Origin: Pyrinomonadaceae bacterium
Lineage (GTDB): Bacteria > Acidobacteriota > Blastocatellia > Pyrinomonadales > Pyrinomonadaceae
Direction: 5' to 3'
NCBI GenBank assembly: GCA_013695245.1
Contig: JACDAW010000383.1
Span: 1 to 5,995, forward strand
DNA: 5,995 bases
The stretch's first letter is position 1. Each line of letters starts with the position of its first letter. Below the pieces are notes generated by a model. It did no database searches and was not told the DNA's origin. It was given only the letters and a program-made list of their open reading frames with translations. Below are positions 1 through 5,744 of this stretch, in pieces. The position numbers and the translations under genes were made by a program.

Positions 1-477
1 CGTTAAAAGCTCGCGCTCTTTCACGGGCGCATCGCCCGCGTCAATCACGATGTAAGATTCAAAGTAAAGAACCTTTTCCAAGTCGCGCAGAGGCAGATCG
101 AGCAAATGCCCGATGCGTGACGGCAAGCCTTTGAAGAACCAGACGTGCGAACAAGGGCTGGCAAGTTCGATATGCCCCAACCTCTCGCGGCGCACTTTCG
201 CCTGCGTCACTTCGACGCCGCATTTGTCGCAGATCACTCCGCGATGCTTCATGCGTTTGTATTTACCGCACAGGCATTCCCAGTCTGTGACGGGGCCGAA
301 GATGCGCGCGCAGAAAAGCCCGTCGCGCTCCGGCTTAAATGTGCGGTAGTTGATGGTTTCGGGTTTCGTCACCTCGCCGTGCGACCATTGCCTGATCTTA
401 TCAGGCGACGCCAGACTGATGCGGATCGCCTCAAAGTCCGGCGCGAGTTGCGTTTTTTCTTGTTGAAATCGAAACAC
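1..477 (-). CDS. rpoC: DNA-directed RNA polymerase subunit beta', N-terminal part (3' end outside window)
   Basis: This is the first 159 codons of beta', the subunit that with beta forms the catalytic cleft of RNA polymerase. The visible part is the N-terminal clamp region. Residues 52-62 (DGLFCARIFGP) and the Zn1 cluster C68-x-C70...C83-x2-C86, followed by GVEVT, match the universal RpoC N-terminus, as do HIELASPCSHVWFFKGLPSRIG-type residues further on. The active-site NADFDGD loop lies beyond the window edge. The start is GTG at 475-477: GGAG lies 8 nt upstream, an in-frame stop (496-498) closes the frame above it, and the next methionine (residue 76) lies inside the zinc cluster. The gene follows a small coiled-coil gene and an inverted repeat instead of following rpoB directly. 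The family assignment is certain; only the downstream extent is unknown. Confidence 0.98.
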   Translation of the reverse strand, partial: MFRFQQEKTQLAPDFEAIRISLASPDKIRQWSHGEVTKPETINYRTFKPERDGLFCARIFGPVTDWECLCGKYKRMKHRGVICDKCGVEVTQAKVRRERLGHIELASPCSHVWFFKGLPSRIGHLLDLPLRDLEKVLYFESYIVIDAGDAPVKERELLT

Positions 478-485
478 TTTTATAT

Positions 486-489
486 CTCC
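486..489 (-). promoter_or_regulatory. Ribosome binding site of rpoC
   Basis: GGAG on the minus strand, 8 nt before the GTG codon. It decides the non-ATG start of rpoC, because no other start in this frame lies between the upstream stop codon and the conserved protein sequence. Confidence 0.8.
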
Positions 490-503
490 GTTGTGTTAAG
501 CAC

Positions 504-540
504 TAGTATTGCTGCTTGATAAGTACCGGCAGCAATACTA
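504..540 (-). repeat. Perfect 12-bp inverted repeat (stem-loop) between the small gene and rpoC
   Basis: The arms TAGTATTGCTGC (504-515) and GCAGCAATACTA (529-540) are exact reverse complements around a 13-nt loop. In the mRNA the 5' arm begins with the TAG stop codon of the small coiled-coil gene. A second, near-palindromic element, GTGTTAAGCAC (493-503), abuts the arm nearer rpoC. The stem is only about 40% G+C and is not followed by a U-tract, so it does not look like an intrinsic terminator, and termination here would remove essential rpoC expression. It could be an RNA-processing or stabilising hairpin, a pause site, or a scar or dispersed intergenic repeat. The repeat is seen directly; its role is unknown. 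Confidence 0.8.
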
Positions 541-825
541 ACTCTTGCTATTCTCTCTGTTGATGAACCGCTCGAACGTTGCCATTAATGCAGCTTGCGC
601 TCCGGCTAATTCTTCCATCCTGTTCTCGGTGTTGATTTGCGCATCAACAAGAGCCGTCATCTTCACATCGAGGTCGTTAATCCCATCTTCGTTCTTTTCA
701 AAGCGACGCAAAGTGGAGTTTGCCAAGCGCGTGACAACATCTTCAAGGATGCCGATCTTTGCCGTAAACTGCGCTTGTTGTTCGACGATGAACTCCATTT
801 TATTTTTCAGTTCTTCATCGGTCAT
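538..825 (-). CDS. Small predicted coiled-coil protein of unknown function, between rpoB and rpoC
   Basis: A 95-aa protein that I cannot name. It has no proline, cysteine, tryptophan, tyrosine or histidine, is rich in Glu, Ala, Lys and Asn, and appears almost fully helical. Hydrophobic a/d positions run M10, I13, F20, I24, L27, V31, L34, then after a stutter near residues 38-42 resume as I49, L52, M56, L59, M70, L73, L80, F84, F87. There is no signal peptide or membrane segment, so it is probably cytosolic and oligomeric. It resembles, from memory only, a family of short 'MEFIVEQQAQF...' proteins present in many copies in some Acidobacteriota. I chose ATG at 825 because a GGGGTGA Shine-Dalgarno-like sequence lies 5 nt upstream; GTG at 834 would add three residues but overlaps that site. 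It starts 28 nt after the rpoB stop and is probably co-transcribed with rpoB and rpoC. Function is unassigned. Confidence 0.8.
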   Translation of the reverse strand: MTDEELKNKMEFIVEQQAQFTAKIGILEDVVTRLANSTLRRFEKNEDGINDLDVKMTALVDAQINTENRMEELAGAQAALMATFERFINRENSKS

Positions 826-830
826 AACTG

Positions 831-837
831 TCACCCC
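831..837 (-). promoter_or_regulatory. Ribosome binding site of the small coiled-coil gene
   Basis: GGGGTGA on the minus strand, 5 nt before ATG at 825. It can pair with the 16S anti-Shine-Dalgarno tail if one G-U wobble is allowed. It contains the alternative GTG start (832-834), so it favours the ATG start. Confidence 0.55.
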
Positions 838-853
838 GCGCAGCGTTGCGCTC

Positions 854-3800
854 CTACCCTTCGGCCACGCTGCTAGTCATCACAACGGGGCGGCCTGTGC
901 CGTCGCCCTCCGTTGTGTTGCGTTCGTCGTCCTTGCGAATAAGCTCAACGTCGAGGCACAGAGCCTGAAGCTCTCGCACAAGCACGTTGAACGATTCGGG
1001 CACGCCCGGATTGAAGTCGGCTTCGCCCTTCACGATGGCTTCGTAAATCTTCGAGCGTCCCGCCACGTCGTCTGACTTCGCCGTTAACAACTCTTGCAGG
1101 ATGTGCGCCGCGCCGTAAGCTTCCAAAGCCCACACTTCCATTTCGCCGAAACGCTGTCCGCCGAACTGCGCTTTGCCGCCCAAGGGTTGCTGCGTGATCA
1201 AGCTGTACGGCCCGATTGAACGCGCGTGAATCTTGTCGTCCACAAGGTGCGAAAGCTTCAGCATGTAGATATAGCCGACCGTTACCTTCTGCTCGAACGG
1301 TTCGCCCGACAATCCGTCGTAGAGAACAGTCTTGCCAGAGGACTCGACCATCTCCGGCATACCTTGCTCACGCAACCGATTACTTGCGTCGGCTAACTTT
1401 TGCTTGATCTCCGGCTCGGTCGCGCCGTCGAAAACAGGCGTGGCAAAGTGAACGCCAAGGACGCGCGCCGCCCAGCCCAAGTGAGTCTCAAGGATTTGCC
1501 CGACGTTCATGCGCGAAGGCACACCGAGAGGATTAAGCACGATGTCAACGGGCGTTCCGTCCGGCAAGTAAGGCATGTCCTCTTCGGGCAGAATGCGCGC
1601 GATCACGCCTTTGTTGCCGTGACGACCCGCCATCTTATCGCCGACCGAAAGCTTGCGCTTCATGGCAACGAAGACTTTGACCATCTTGATCACGCCGGGC
1701 GCAAGTTCGTCGCCTTGTCGAAGTTTGGCGATCTTCTCTTCGTAAATATCCGTGAGAATCTTGATCTGCCGCTCGGTGCGATCCTCGTATTCTTTGATCT
1801 CCGTTCCGATGTCAACGCGCGTCGTCGTCAACTGAGCTTTCCTAAGCGCCTTCGGCTCAACGTCGCGCAGCATCTCACGCGTGATCGCCTCGCCTTTGGG
1901 CACGACCACCTGCTTGTCAACCATGAGGTCGGAGGCCAGTTTGCGTCCTTCAAAGAGTTCGTAAATTCGATAATCGCGTTGTTCGCGCAAAATCCGAATT
2001 TCATCTTCAAGGTCGCGGCGCAGCCGATTTTCTTCTTCCTGCTCGATATTGAGCGAACGCGAATCGCGCTCCTGACCTTTGCGTGTAAACACCTGCACGT
2101 CAACGACCGTGCCGTCTATCCCCGGCGGGCAAGTAAGCGAGGCGTCCTTCACGTCGCCCGCTTTTTCGCCGAAGATCGCGCGCAGCAGTTTCTCCTCCGC
2201 CGTCAACTGCGTTTCGCCCTTCGGCGTAACTTTGCCGACGAGAAAGCTGCCGGGTTTAACTTGTGCCCCGACGCGGATGATTCCACTTTCATCGAGGTCG
2301 CGCAGCATGTTCTCCGAAACGTTCGGGATGTCGCGCGTGATCTCTTCAGGGCCGAGTTTTGTGTCGCGCGCTTCGAGTTCAAGCTCTTCGATGTGGATCG
2401 AAGTATAGAAATCGTCTTTGACGAGATGCTCGCTGACTAGAATTGCGTCCTCAAAGTTGTAACCGCGCCAAGGCATAAACGCCACAAGCACGTTGCGCCC
2501 CAAAGCAAGTTCACCTTTATCCGTGCAGGGGCCGTCCGCCAGCACTTGCGCCTTCTCGACGCGCTCGCCGACCGCGACAATTGGTCGCTGGTTAATGCAC
2601 GTGTTCTGGTTCGAGCGTTTGAACTTCGTCAAATTGTAGATGTCCGCCGTTACCTCGCGCGAGATCGTGCCGTCAACATTGTGATCGGCTTTAATGATGA
2701 TGCGCTCGGAGTCAACGTAATCCACCGTGCCGTCACGTCTGGCGGAGACGACTGCGCCGGAATCGCGCGCCGTCGTCATCTCCATCCCCGTGCCGATGTA
2801 AGGCGCTTCGGCGCGCAGAAGCGGAACGGCCTGACGTTGCATGTTTGAACCCATCAACGCGCGGTTCGCGTCGTCGTTCTCTAAAAATGGGATCAGCGAA
2901 GCGGCCACCGAAACGAGTTGTTTGGGGCTTACGTCAATGTATTCGATCTCTTCGCGCACAGCGAGGACAAACTCGCCCGCTTCCCGCGAGGCGTTGCGCT
3001 CGTTAACGATATTGCCATCCTCATCCAACTCAAGGTTGGCTTGACCGACGACATACTTATCTTCTTCCCACGCCGTCAAATAAAACGGGTAAGGCTCATA
3101 GTCCACCTTGCGCCCGTCCGCCGGAATCTTCTTATTTGCTTTATCAACGTCTGCCTGCGGCACGTGATCGCCCGGCTTGAAGTTTGAATCGCCGCCATTA
3201 ACTACGCGCACGTATTCGATAACGCGCCCCTCAACCACTTTGCGATAAGGCGACTCGATAAAGCCAAACTCGTTGATGCGCGCAAAGCACGATAATGAAG
3301 AGATCAAGCCGATGTTCGGCCCTTCAGGCGTTTCAATTGGGCAGATACGACCATAGTGCGTCGGGTGAACATCGCGGACTTCAAAGCCTGCGCGCTCGCG
3401 CGATAATCCGCCCGGCCCCAGCGCCGAAAGACGACGCTTGTGCGTGATCTCAGAAAGCGGATTCGTCTGATCCATAAATTGCGAAAGCTGACTTGATCCG
3501 AAGAACTCGCGCACGGCGGCCGTTACAGGCTTGGCGTTGATAAGATCGCGCGGCATCGTCGTCTGCATCTCTTGCTGGATCGACATCTTCTCTTTGATCG
3601 CGCGCTCCATGCGGACGAGTCCGATGCGAAATTGATTTTCGAGCAGTTCACCGACGGCGCGCACGCGGCGGTTACCGAGGTGATCAATATCATCGGCGAT
3701 GTATTCGACCGGATTGCGGCGCATCTTCAGGAGATATGCAATCGTCTTAACGAAATCCTCACCTGACAGAAGCGGATCGCCAATGCGCTCGCGTTCCGGT

Positions 3801-5335
3801 CGTCCCATCTTGATGTTGAATTTAAGGCGCCCGACGCGCGACAGATCAAACTTCTTCGCGTCGAAGAACATGCCCTCGAAAAGTCGATAAGCCGTCTGCA
3901 CCGTCGGCGGATCGCCGGGGCGCATCTTGCGGTAAATCTCAAGCAGCGCATCAACGGGTTTTGTGATCGCGTCCTTCCTCAAAGTTTGTGAAAGAACCGA
4001 GCCGAGATCGTCGCGCTCAGGAAAGAAGACGGCGAAGCTTTCAACGCCCACGTCCGCGATCTCCTGCAATTTAGCGGGCGGAATCTCGTTGTTAGCCTCC
4101 AAAACCACTTCGCCCGTTTCGAGGTTAACGATGTCGCCTAAAGCGTAAGCGCCTTCGAGTTGCGTGTGATCGGTTTCGACTTCCGTGACGCGCGCTTTGC
4201 GCAGAGCGTCGAGAGCTGAGTTAGTGATCTTCTTACCGGCGCGCGTGACAGGCTCGCTCGCGCCCTTGGGTTTGAGATCGTGGTCAACCTTCATGCCCAC
4301 AAGATTGGTGCGCGTTCCCGCCTCCGGCACTTGCACGAAAAGCTTGCCTTCGCGGACGCGCACTTCGTCGGCAATATAGAATTGCCGCAAAATATCTTCG
4401 TTCGACGACGAAATGTTTTTGACAGCCTCTTCAAGCTGCGAATCACTCCCGTAAGATTTCGGATCAAACTGCGGGTTGAGCCAGATGCCTAAAGCGCGCA
4501 GGAAGATCGTCGCAAGGAATTTACGCTTGCGGTCAATGCGCACGTAGAGCAGATTCTTCTGGTCGTATTCAAACTCGACCCACGAACCGCGATACGGAAT
4601 TACTTTCGCCAAAAAGACCGGAGACTTCTCGAAAAAGACGCCGGGCGAGCGATGGAGTTGCGAAACGATCACGCGCTCCGTGCCGTTGATGATAAACGTG
4701 CCCGTATCGGTCATCAGCGGAATTTCGCCGAAGAAAACTTCTTCCTCTTTGATGTCGCGGATCGAGCGCACGTCCGTTTCCGGGTCGCGGTCATAAACTG
4801 TGAGGCGGATTTTCACTTTGAGCGGCACGCTATAGGTCATGCCGCGCTCTTGGCATTCCTGCTGGTCGTGCTTGTGCTTGAGGCCGACAGGTTCGCCGCA
4901 GTTGTCGCAGAGTTGCGGGCGCACGGCGTTAAACGTGCCGCAGTTGTGGCAGAGAGTCTCGCCGGGCGTTAAGGGGTCAACCTTGACGAGCGCGCCGCAC
5001 TCTTTACAATTGGCGCGTAGGTAACGCAGACCTTCGAGCCGTCCGCATTTGCACTGCCAGTTGCCGATTGAGTATTCGACGAAATCAAGTTCGGCCGTTT
5101 GGCGAAAATCGGCAATCGGGAAGATGGATTGAAAGACGGCTTGAAGTCCCGTCACGTCGCGCTCTTCAGGGAGCATGTCCATCTGAAGAAAACGGTTGTA
5201 AGATTCGCGCTGAATCTCAATGAGGTTCGGGATGCGCGCGACCGTCTCGATCTTTGAAAAATCCACACGTTGCGGCGGACGACTGACGCGCCGTCCCATG
5301 CCGACGGTGTTCGTTTGAAACAAGTTTGCAGACAT
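854..5335 (-). CDS. rpoB: DNA-directed RNA polymerase subunit beta
   Basis: A complete 1493-aa beta subunit (E. coli: 1342 aa). It forms one jaw of the polymerase and contributes to the catalytic site and rifampicin pocket. Landmarks in order: IPNLIEIQ (35-42); a cysteine-rich insertion (95-146); GTFIINGTERVIVSQLHRSPG (212-232); an E. coli-like lineage insertion (about 300-460); MRPGDPPT (471-478); the rifampicin region (613-639); CPIETPEGPNIGLI (665-678); LIPFLENDDANRALMGSNMQRQA (814-836); PWRGYNFEDA (955-964); a charged helical insertion (about 1085-1207) like E. coli beta-i9; active-site lysines K1226 and K1234 in KRKLSVGDKMAGRHGNKG (the E. coli K1065/K1073 pair); and C-terminal KAQFGGQRFGEMEVWALEAYGA (1388-1409). 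After LDVEL (1461-1465) there is a 28-residue polar tail. I chose ATG at 5335 because AAGGA lies 7 nt upstream. An upstream in-frame ATG at 5410 would add 25 residues encoded by direct-repeat DNA without family resemblance. Confidence 0.99.
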   Translation of the reverse strand: MSANLFQTNTVGMGRRVSRPPQRVDFSKIETVARIPNLIEIQRESYNRFLQMDMLPEERDVTGLQAVFQSIFPIADFRQTAELDFVEYSIGNWQCKCGRLEGLRYLRANCKECGALVKVDPLTPGETLCHNCGTFNAVRPQLCDNCGEPVGLKHKHDQQECQERGMTYSVPLKVKIRLTVYDRDPETDVRSIRDIKEEEVFFGEIPLMTDTGTFIINGTERVIVSQLHRSPGVFFEKSPVFLAKVIPYRGSWVEFEYDQKNLLYVRIDRKRKFLATIFLRALGIWLNPQFDPKSYGSDSQLEEAVKNISSSNEDILRQFYIADEVRVREGKLFVQVPEAGTRTNLVGMKVDHDLKPKGASEPVTRAGKKITNSALDALRKARVTEVETDHTQLEGAYALGDIVNLETGEVVLEANNEIPPAKLQEIADVGVESFAVFFPERDDLGSVLSQTLRKDAITKPVDALLEIYRKMRPGDPPTVQTAYRLFEGMFFDAKKFDLSRVGRLKFNIKMGRPERERIGDPLLSGEDFVKTIAYLLKMRRNPVEYIADDIDHLGNRRVRAVGELLENQFRIGLVRMERAIKEKMSIQQEMQTTMPRDLINAKPVTAAVREFFGSSQLSQFMDQTNPLSEITHKRRLSALGPGGLSRERAGFEVRDVHPTHYGRICPIETPEGPNIGLISSLSCFARINEFGFIESPYRKVVEGRVIEYVRVVNGGDSNFKPGDHVPQADVDKANKKIPADGRKVDYEPYPFYLTAWEEDKYVVGQANLELDEDGNIVNERNASREAGEFVLAVREEIEYIDVSPKQLVSVAASLIPFLENDDANRALMGSNMQRQAVPLLRAEAPYIGTGMEMTTARDSGAVVSARRDGTVDYVDSERIIIKADHNVDGTISREVTADIYNLTKFKRSNQNTCINQRPIVAVGERVEKAQVLADGPCTDKGELALGRNVLVAFMPWRGYNFEDAILVSEHLVKDDFYTSIHIEELELEARDTKLGPEEITRDIPNVSENMLRDLDESGIIRVGAQVKPGSFLVGKVTPKGETQLTAEEKLLRAIFGEKAGDVKDASLTCPPGIDGTVVDVQVFTRKGQERDSRSLNIEQEEENRLRRDLEDEIRILREQRDYRIYELFEGRKLASDLMVDKQVVVPKGEAITREMLRDVEPKALRKAQLTTTRVDIGTEIKEYEDRTERQIKILTDIYEEKIAKLRQGDELAPGVIKMVKVFVAMKRKLSVGDKMAGRHGNKGVIARILPEEDMPYLPDGTPVDIVLNPLGVPSRMNVGQILETHLGWAARVLGVHFATPVFDGATEPEIKQKLADASNRLREQGMPEMVESSGKTVLYDGLSGEPFEQKVTVGYIYMLKLSHLVDDKIHARSIGPYSLITQQPLGGKAQFGGQRFGEMEVWALEAYGAAHILQELLTAKSDDVAGRSKIYEAIVKGEADFNPGVPESFNVLVRELQALCLDVELIRKDDERNTTEGDGTGRPVVMTSSVAEG
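1715..2083 (-). other. RpoB lineage-specific helical insertion (beta-i9-like)
   Basis: Residues about 1085-1207 of RpoB form a highly charged Glu/Arg/Lys-rich stretch, including IEQEEENRLRRDLEDEIR and the ITREMLRDVEPKAL segment. It sits between the GTVVDVQVFTRKG strand and the GDELAPGVIKMVKV strand. E. coli and several other phyla carry an insertion here, whereas Bacillus-type beta is much shorter. Its presence places this polymerase with the long-beta lineages. The boundaries are approximate. Confidence 0.6.
3419..3499 (-). other. Rifampicin-resistance-determining region of rpoB, sensitive-type residues
   Basis: Residues 613-639 read GSSQLSQFMDQ, then TNPLSEITHKRRLSAL. The positions most often changed in resistant strains carry the sensitive-type residues: D622 (E. 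coli D516), H632 (H526), R635 (R529), S637 (S531) and L639 (L533). T624 replaces E. coli N518, but Thr is normal there in Bacillus-type beta. The gene therefore predicts a rifampicin-sensitive enzyme; efflux or drug modification cannot be judged from this window. Confidence 0.85.
4898..5053 (-). other. Double zinc-ribbon-like insertion in RpoB
   Basis: Residues 95-146 of RpoB contain four cysteine pairs: C95-K-C97, C110-x2-C113, C129-x2-C132 and C143-x2-C146, most followed by Gly as in zinc-ribbon knuckles. They fit two successive four-cysteine zinc-binding modules. The insertion of roughly 55 residues lies between LDFVEYSIG (83-91) and ECQERGMTYSVPLKVKIRL (160-178). In E. coli beta these flanks are joined by a short link without cysteines. 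Metal binding is inferred from the spacing. I recall similar cysteine-rich segments in acidobacterial RpoB, so it is probably a lineage trait. Confidence 0.8.
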
Positions 5336-5342
5336 GAGCGAT

Positions 5343-5347
5343 TCCTT
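5343..5347 (-). promoter_or_regulatory. Ribosome binding site of rpoB
   Basis: AAGGA on the minus strand, 7 nt before ATG at 5335. It supports this start over the in-frame ATG at 5410. Confidence 0.8.
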
Positions 5348-5353
5348 CGAGAA

Positions 5354-5384
5354 GCGATCAGCAGTCAGCAGCGCTGCGATCAGC
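5354..5384. repeat. Short direct repeat GCGATCAGC in the rpoB leader
   Basis: GCGATCAGC occurs at 5354-5362 and 5376-5384, a 22-nt period. Between them are CAGCAG-type units and the palindrome GCAGCGCTGC (5368-5377). It lies just upstream of the rpoB ribosome binding site. It may be an intergenic repeat remnant; no function is visible. Confidence 0.5.
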
Positions 5385-5483
5385 TTGGTAGCGGTTAGGA
5401 AAGATTCCACACTTTATGCATTCAGCCTGACCTGCCGATTAACCGATGACTGAACGCTAATAACTATTTTGAAAACGCCAAAG

Positions 5484-5514
5484 AGCGGTCAGGGCGCACA
5501 ATGCCCCGACCGCT
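5484..5514 (-). terminator. Attenuator-like hairpin between rplL and rpoB
   Basis: Arms 5484-5495 and 5503-5514 pair over 12 positions with a 7-nt loop. The only plus-strand mismatch (A5491 with C5507) becomes a G-U pair in the minus-strand transcript, so the mRNA stem is continuous and GC-rich. It is followed by UUU, then GGCG, then UUUU, an interrupted U-tract consistent with partial termination. Enterobacterial operons have a partial terminator in the same interval. Strength and activity here are inferred. Confidence 0.55.
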
Positions 5515-5589
5515 TAAATGACCAAAGCGGTTGACAGATGTTTTTCAATAATAGGTCTGGGGAAACGGACGACGCCTCACTTCTCCCCT

Positions 5590-5619
5590 ATATTAAAGCC
5601 GCTTCACCTCTTCTGTCAA
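5590..5619 (-). promoter_or_regulatory. Candidate internal sigma70-type promoter for rpoB
   Basis: A perfect -35 box TTGACA (5614-5619) is followed after 18 nt by TAATAT (5590-5595), a 4/6 match to TATAAT. Transcription would begin near 5583, giving a leader of about 250 nt that includes the attenuator-like hairpin. Motif matches alone are weak evidence in an unknown phylum, and the box lies within hairpin-forming DNA. Confidence 0.35.
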
Positions 5620-5630
5620 GGCGAAGCCGC
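5598..5630 (-). other. Hairpin overlapping the candidate promoter
   Basis: In the transcript, 5630-5619 (GCGGCTTCGCCT) can pair with 5609-5598 (AGGTGAAGCGGC), with one G-G mismatch, one G-U pair and a 9-nt loop. It is followed by UUUAAUAU. It could be a weak terminator or processing hairpin for transcripts coming from rplL. The loop and 3' arm are the same DNA as the -35 box and spacer of the candidate promoter. Confidence 0.45.
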
Positions 5631-5651
5631 ACGTCAAGCAACTCAAACCGT

Positions 5652-5676
5652 TCTCGCTGGAAGTATAGATGCGAGA
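5652..5676 (-). other. Small GC-rich hairpin downstream of rplL
   Basis: TCTCGC (5652-5657) and GCGAGA (5671-5676) form a 6-bp stem around a 13-nt loop. No U-tract follows. It may be part of a folded rplL-rpoB leader; a stem this short can arise by chance. Confidence 0.3.
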
Positions 5677-5744
5677 GCAGGAACGAAAGTTGCGCGTCCC
5701 TGATCACAACTGCTTTCTGAGAAACCAGACGGACGCTCTGAACC

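Larger units (their letters stand above)
5336..5744 (-). other. 409-nt rplL-rpoB spacer with no convincing gene
   Basis: No open frame here looks coding. The 106-codon minus-strand frame spanning 5588-5908 overlaps rplL out of frame and resembles nothing known. In the direction of transcription the spacer holds a weak hairpin after the rplL stop (5710-5728), a 6-bp GC-rich hairpin (5652-5676), a longer hairpin overlapping a promoter-like motif (5590-5630), an attenuator-like hairpin (5484-5514), a direct repeat (5354-5384) and the rpoB ribosome binding site. This arrangement suggests a regulated untranslated leader for rpoB. Confidence 0.7.

Noticed and set aside
504..540. The inverted repeat as a Rho-independent terminator
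   Set aside because: The stem is AT-rich and no U-tract follows on either strand. Termination here would cut off rpoC, which has no other evident promoter in the window.
538..853. The small gene as part of an insertion sequence
   Set aside because: No transposase, no matching inverted repeat at the rpoB end, and no target-site duplication is visible. A small non-autonomous element cannot be excluded without genome-wide copies.
145..1075. Plus-strand open frames over rpoC, the small gene and the end of rpoB (145-519, 545-1075)
   Set aside because: They are antisense to genes with clear protein-level identity or a clear ribosome binding site, and their translations resemble nothing known.
1400..2440. 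A 346-codon open frame on the plus strand, antisense to rpoB
   Set aside because: It lies wholly within the conserved rpoB coding sequence. It has no recognisable domain, and its length is explained by the codon bias of the sense gene leaving few stops in the opposite frame.
5531..5558. TTGACA at 5531-5536 on the plus strand as a promoter
   Set aside because: No acceptable -10 box lies 16-18 nt downstream, and no plus-strand gene follows.
5652..5668. TATACT on the minus strand (about 5661-5666) as a -10 box
   Set aside because: The hexamer is good, but no -35-like sequence sits at 16-18 nt upstream and the site lies in a small hairpin loop.
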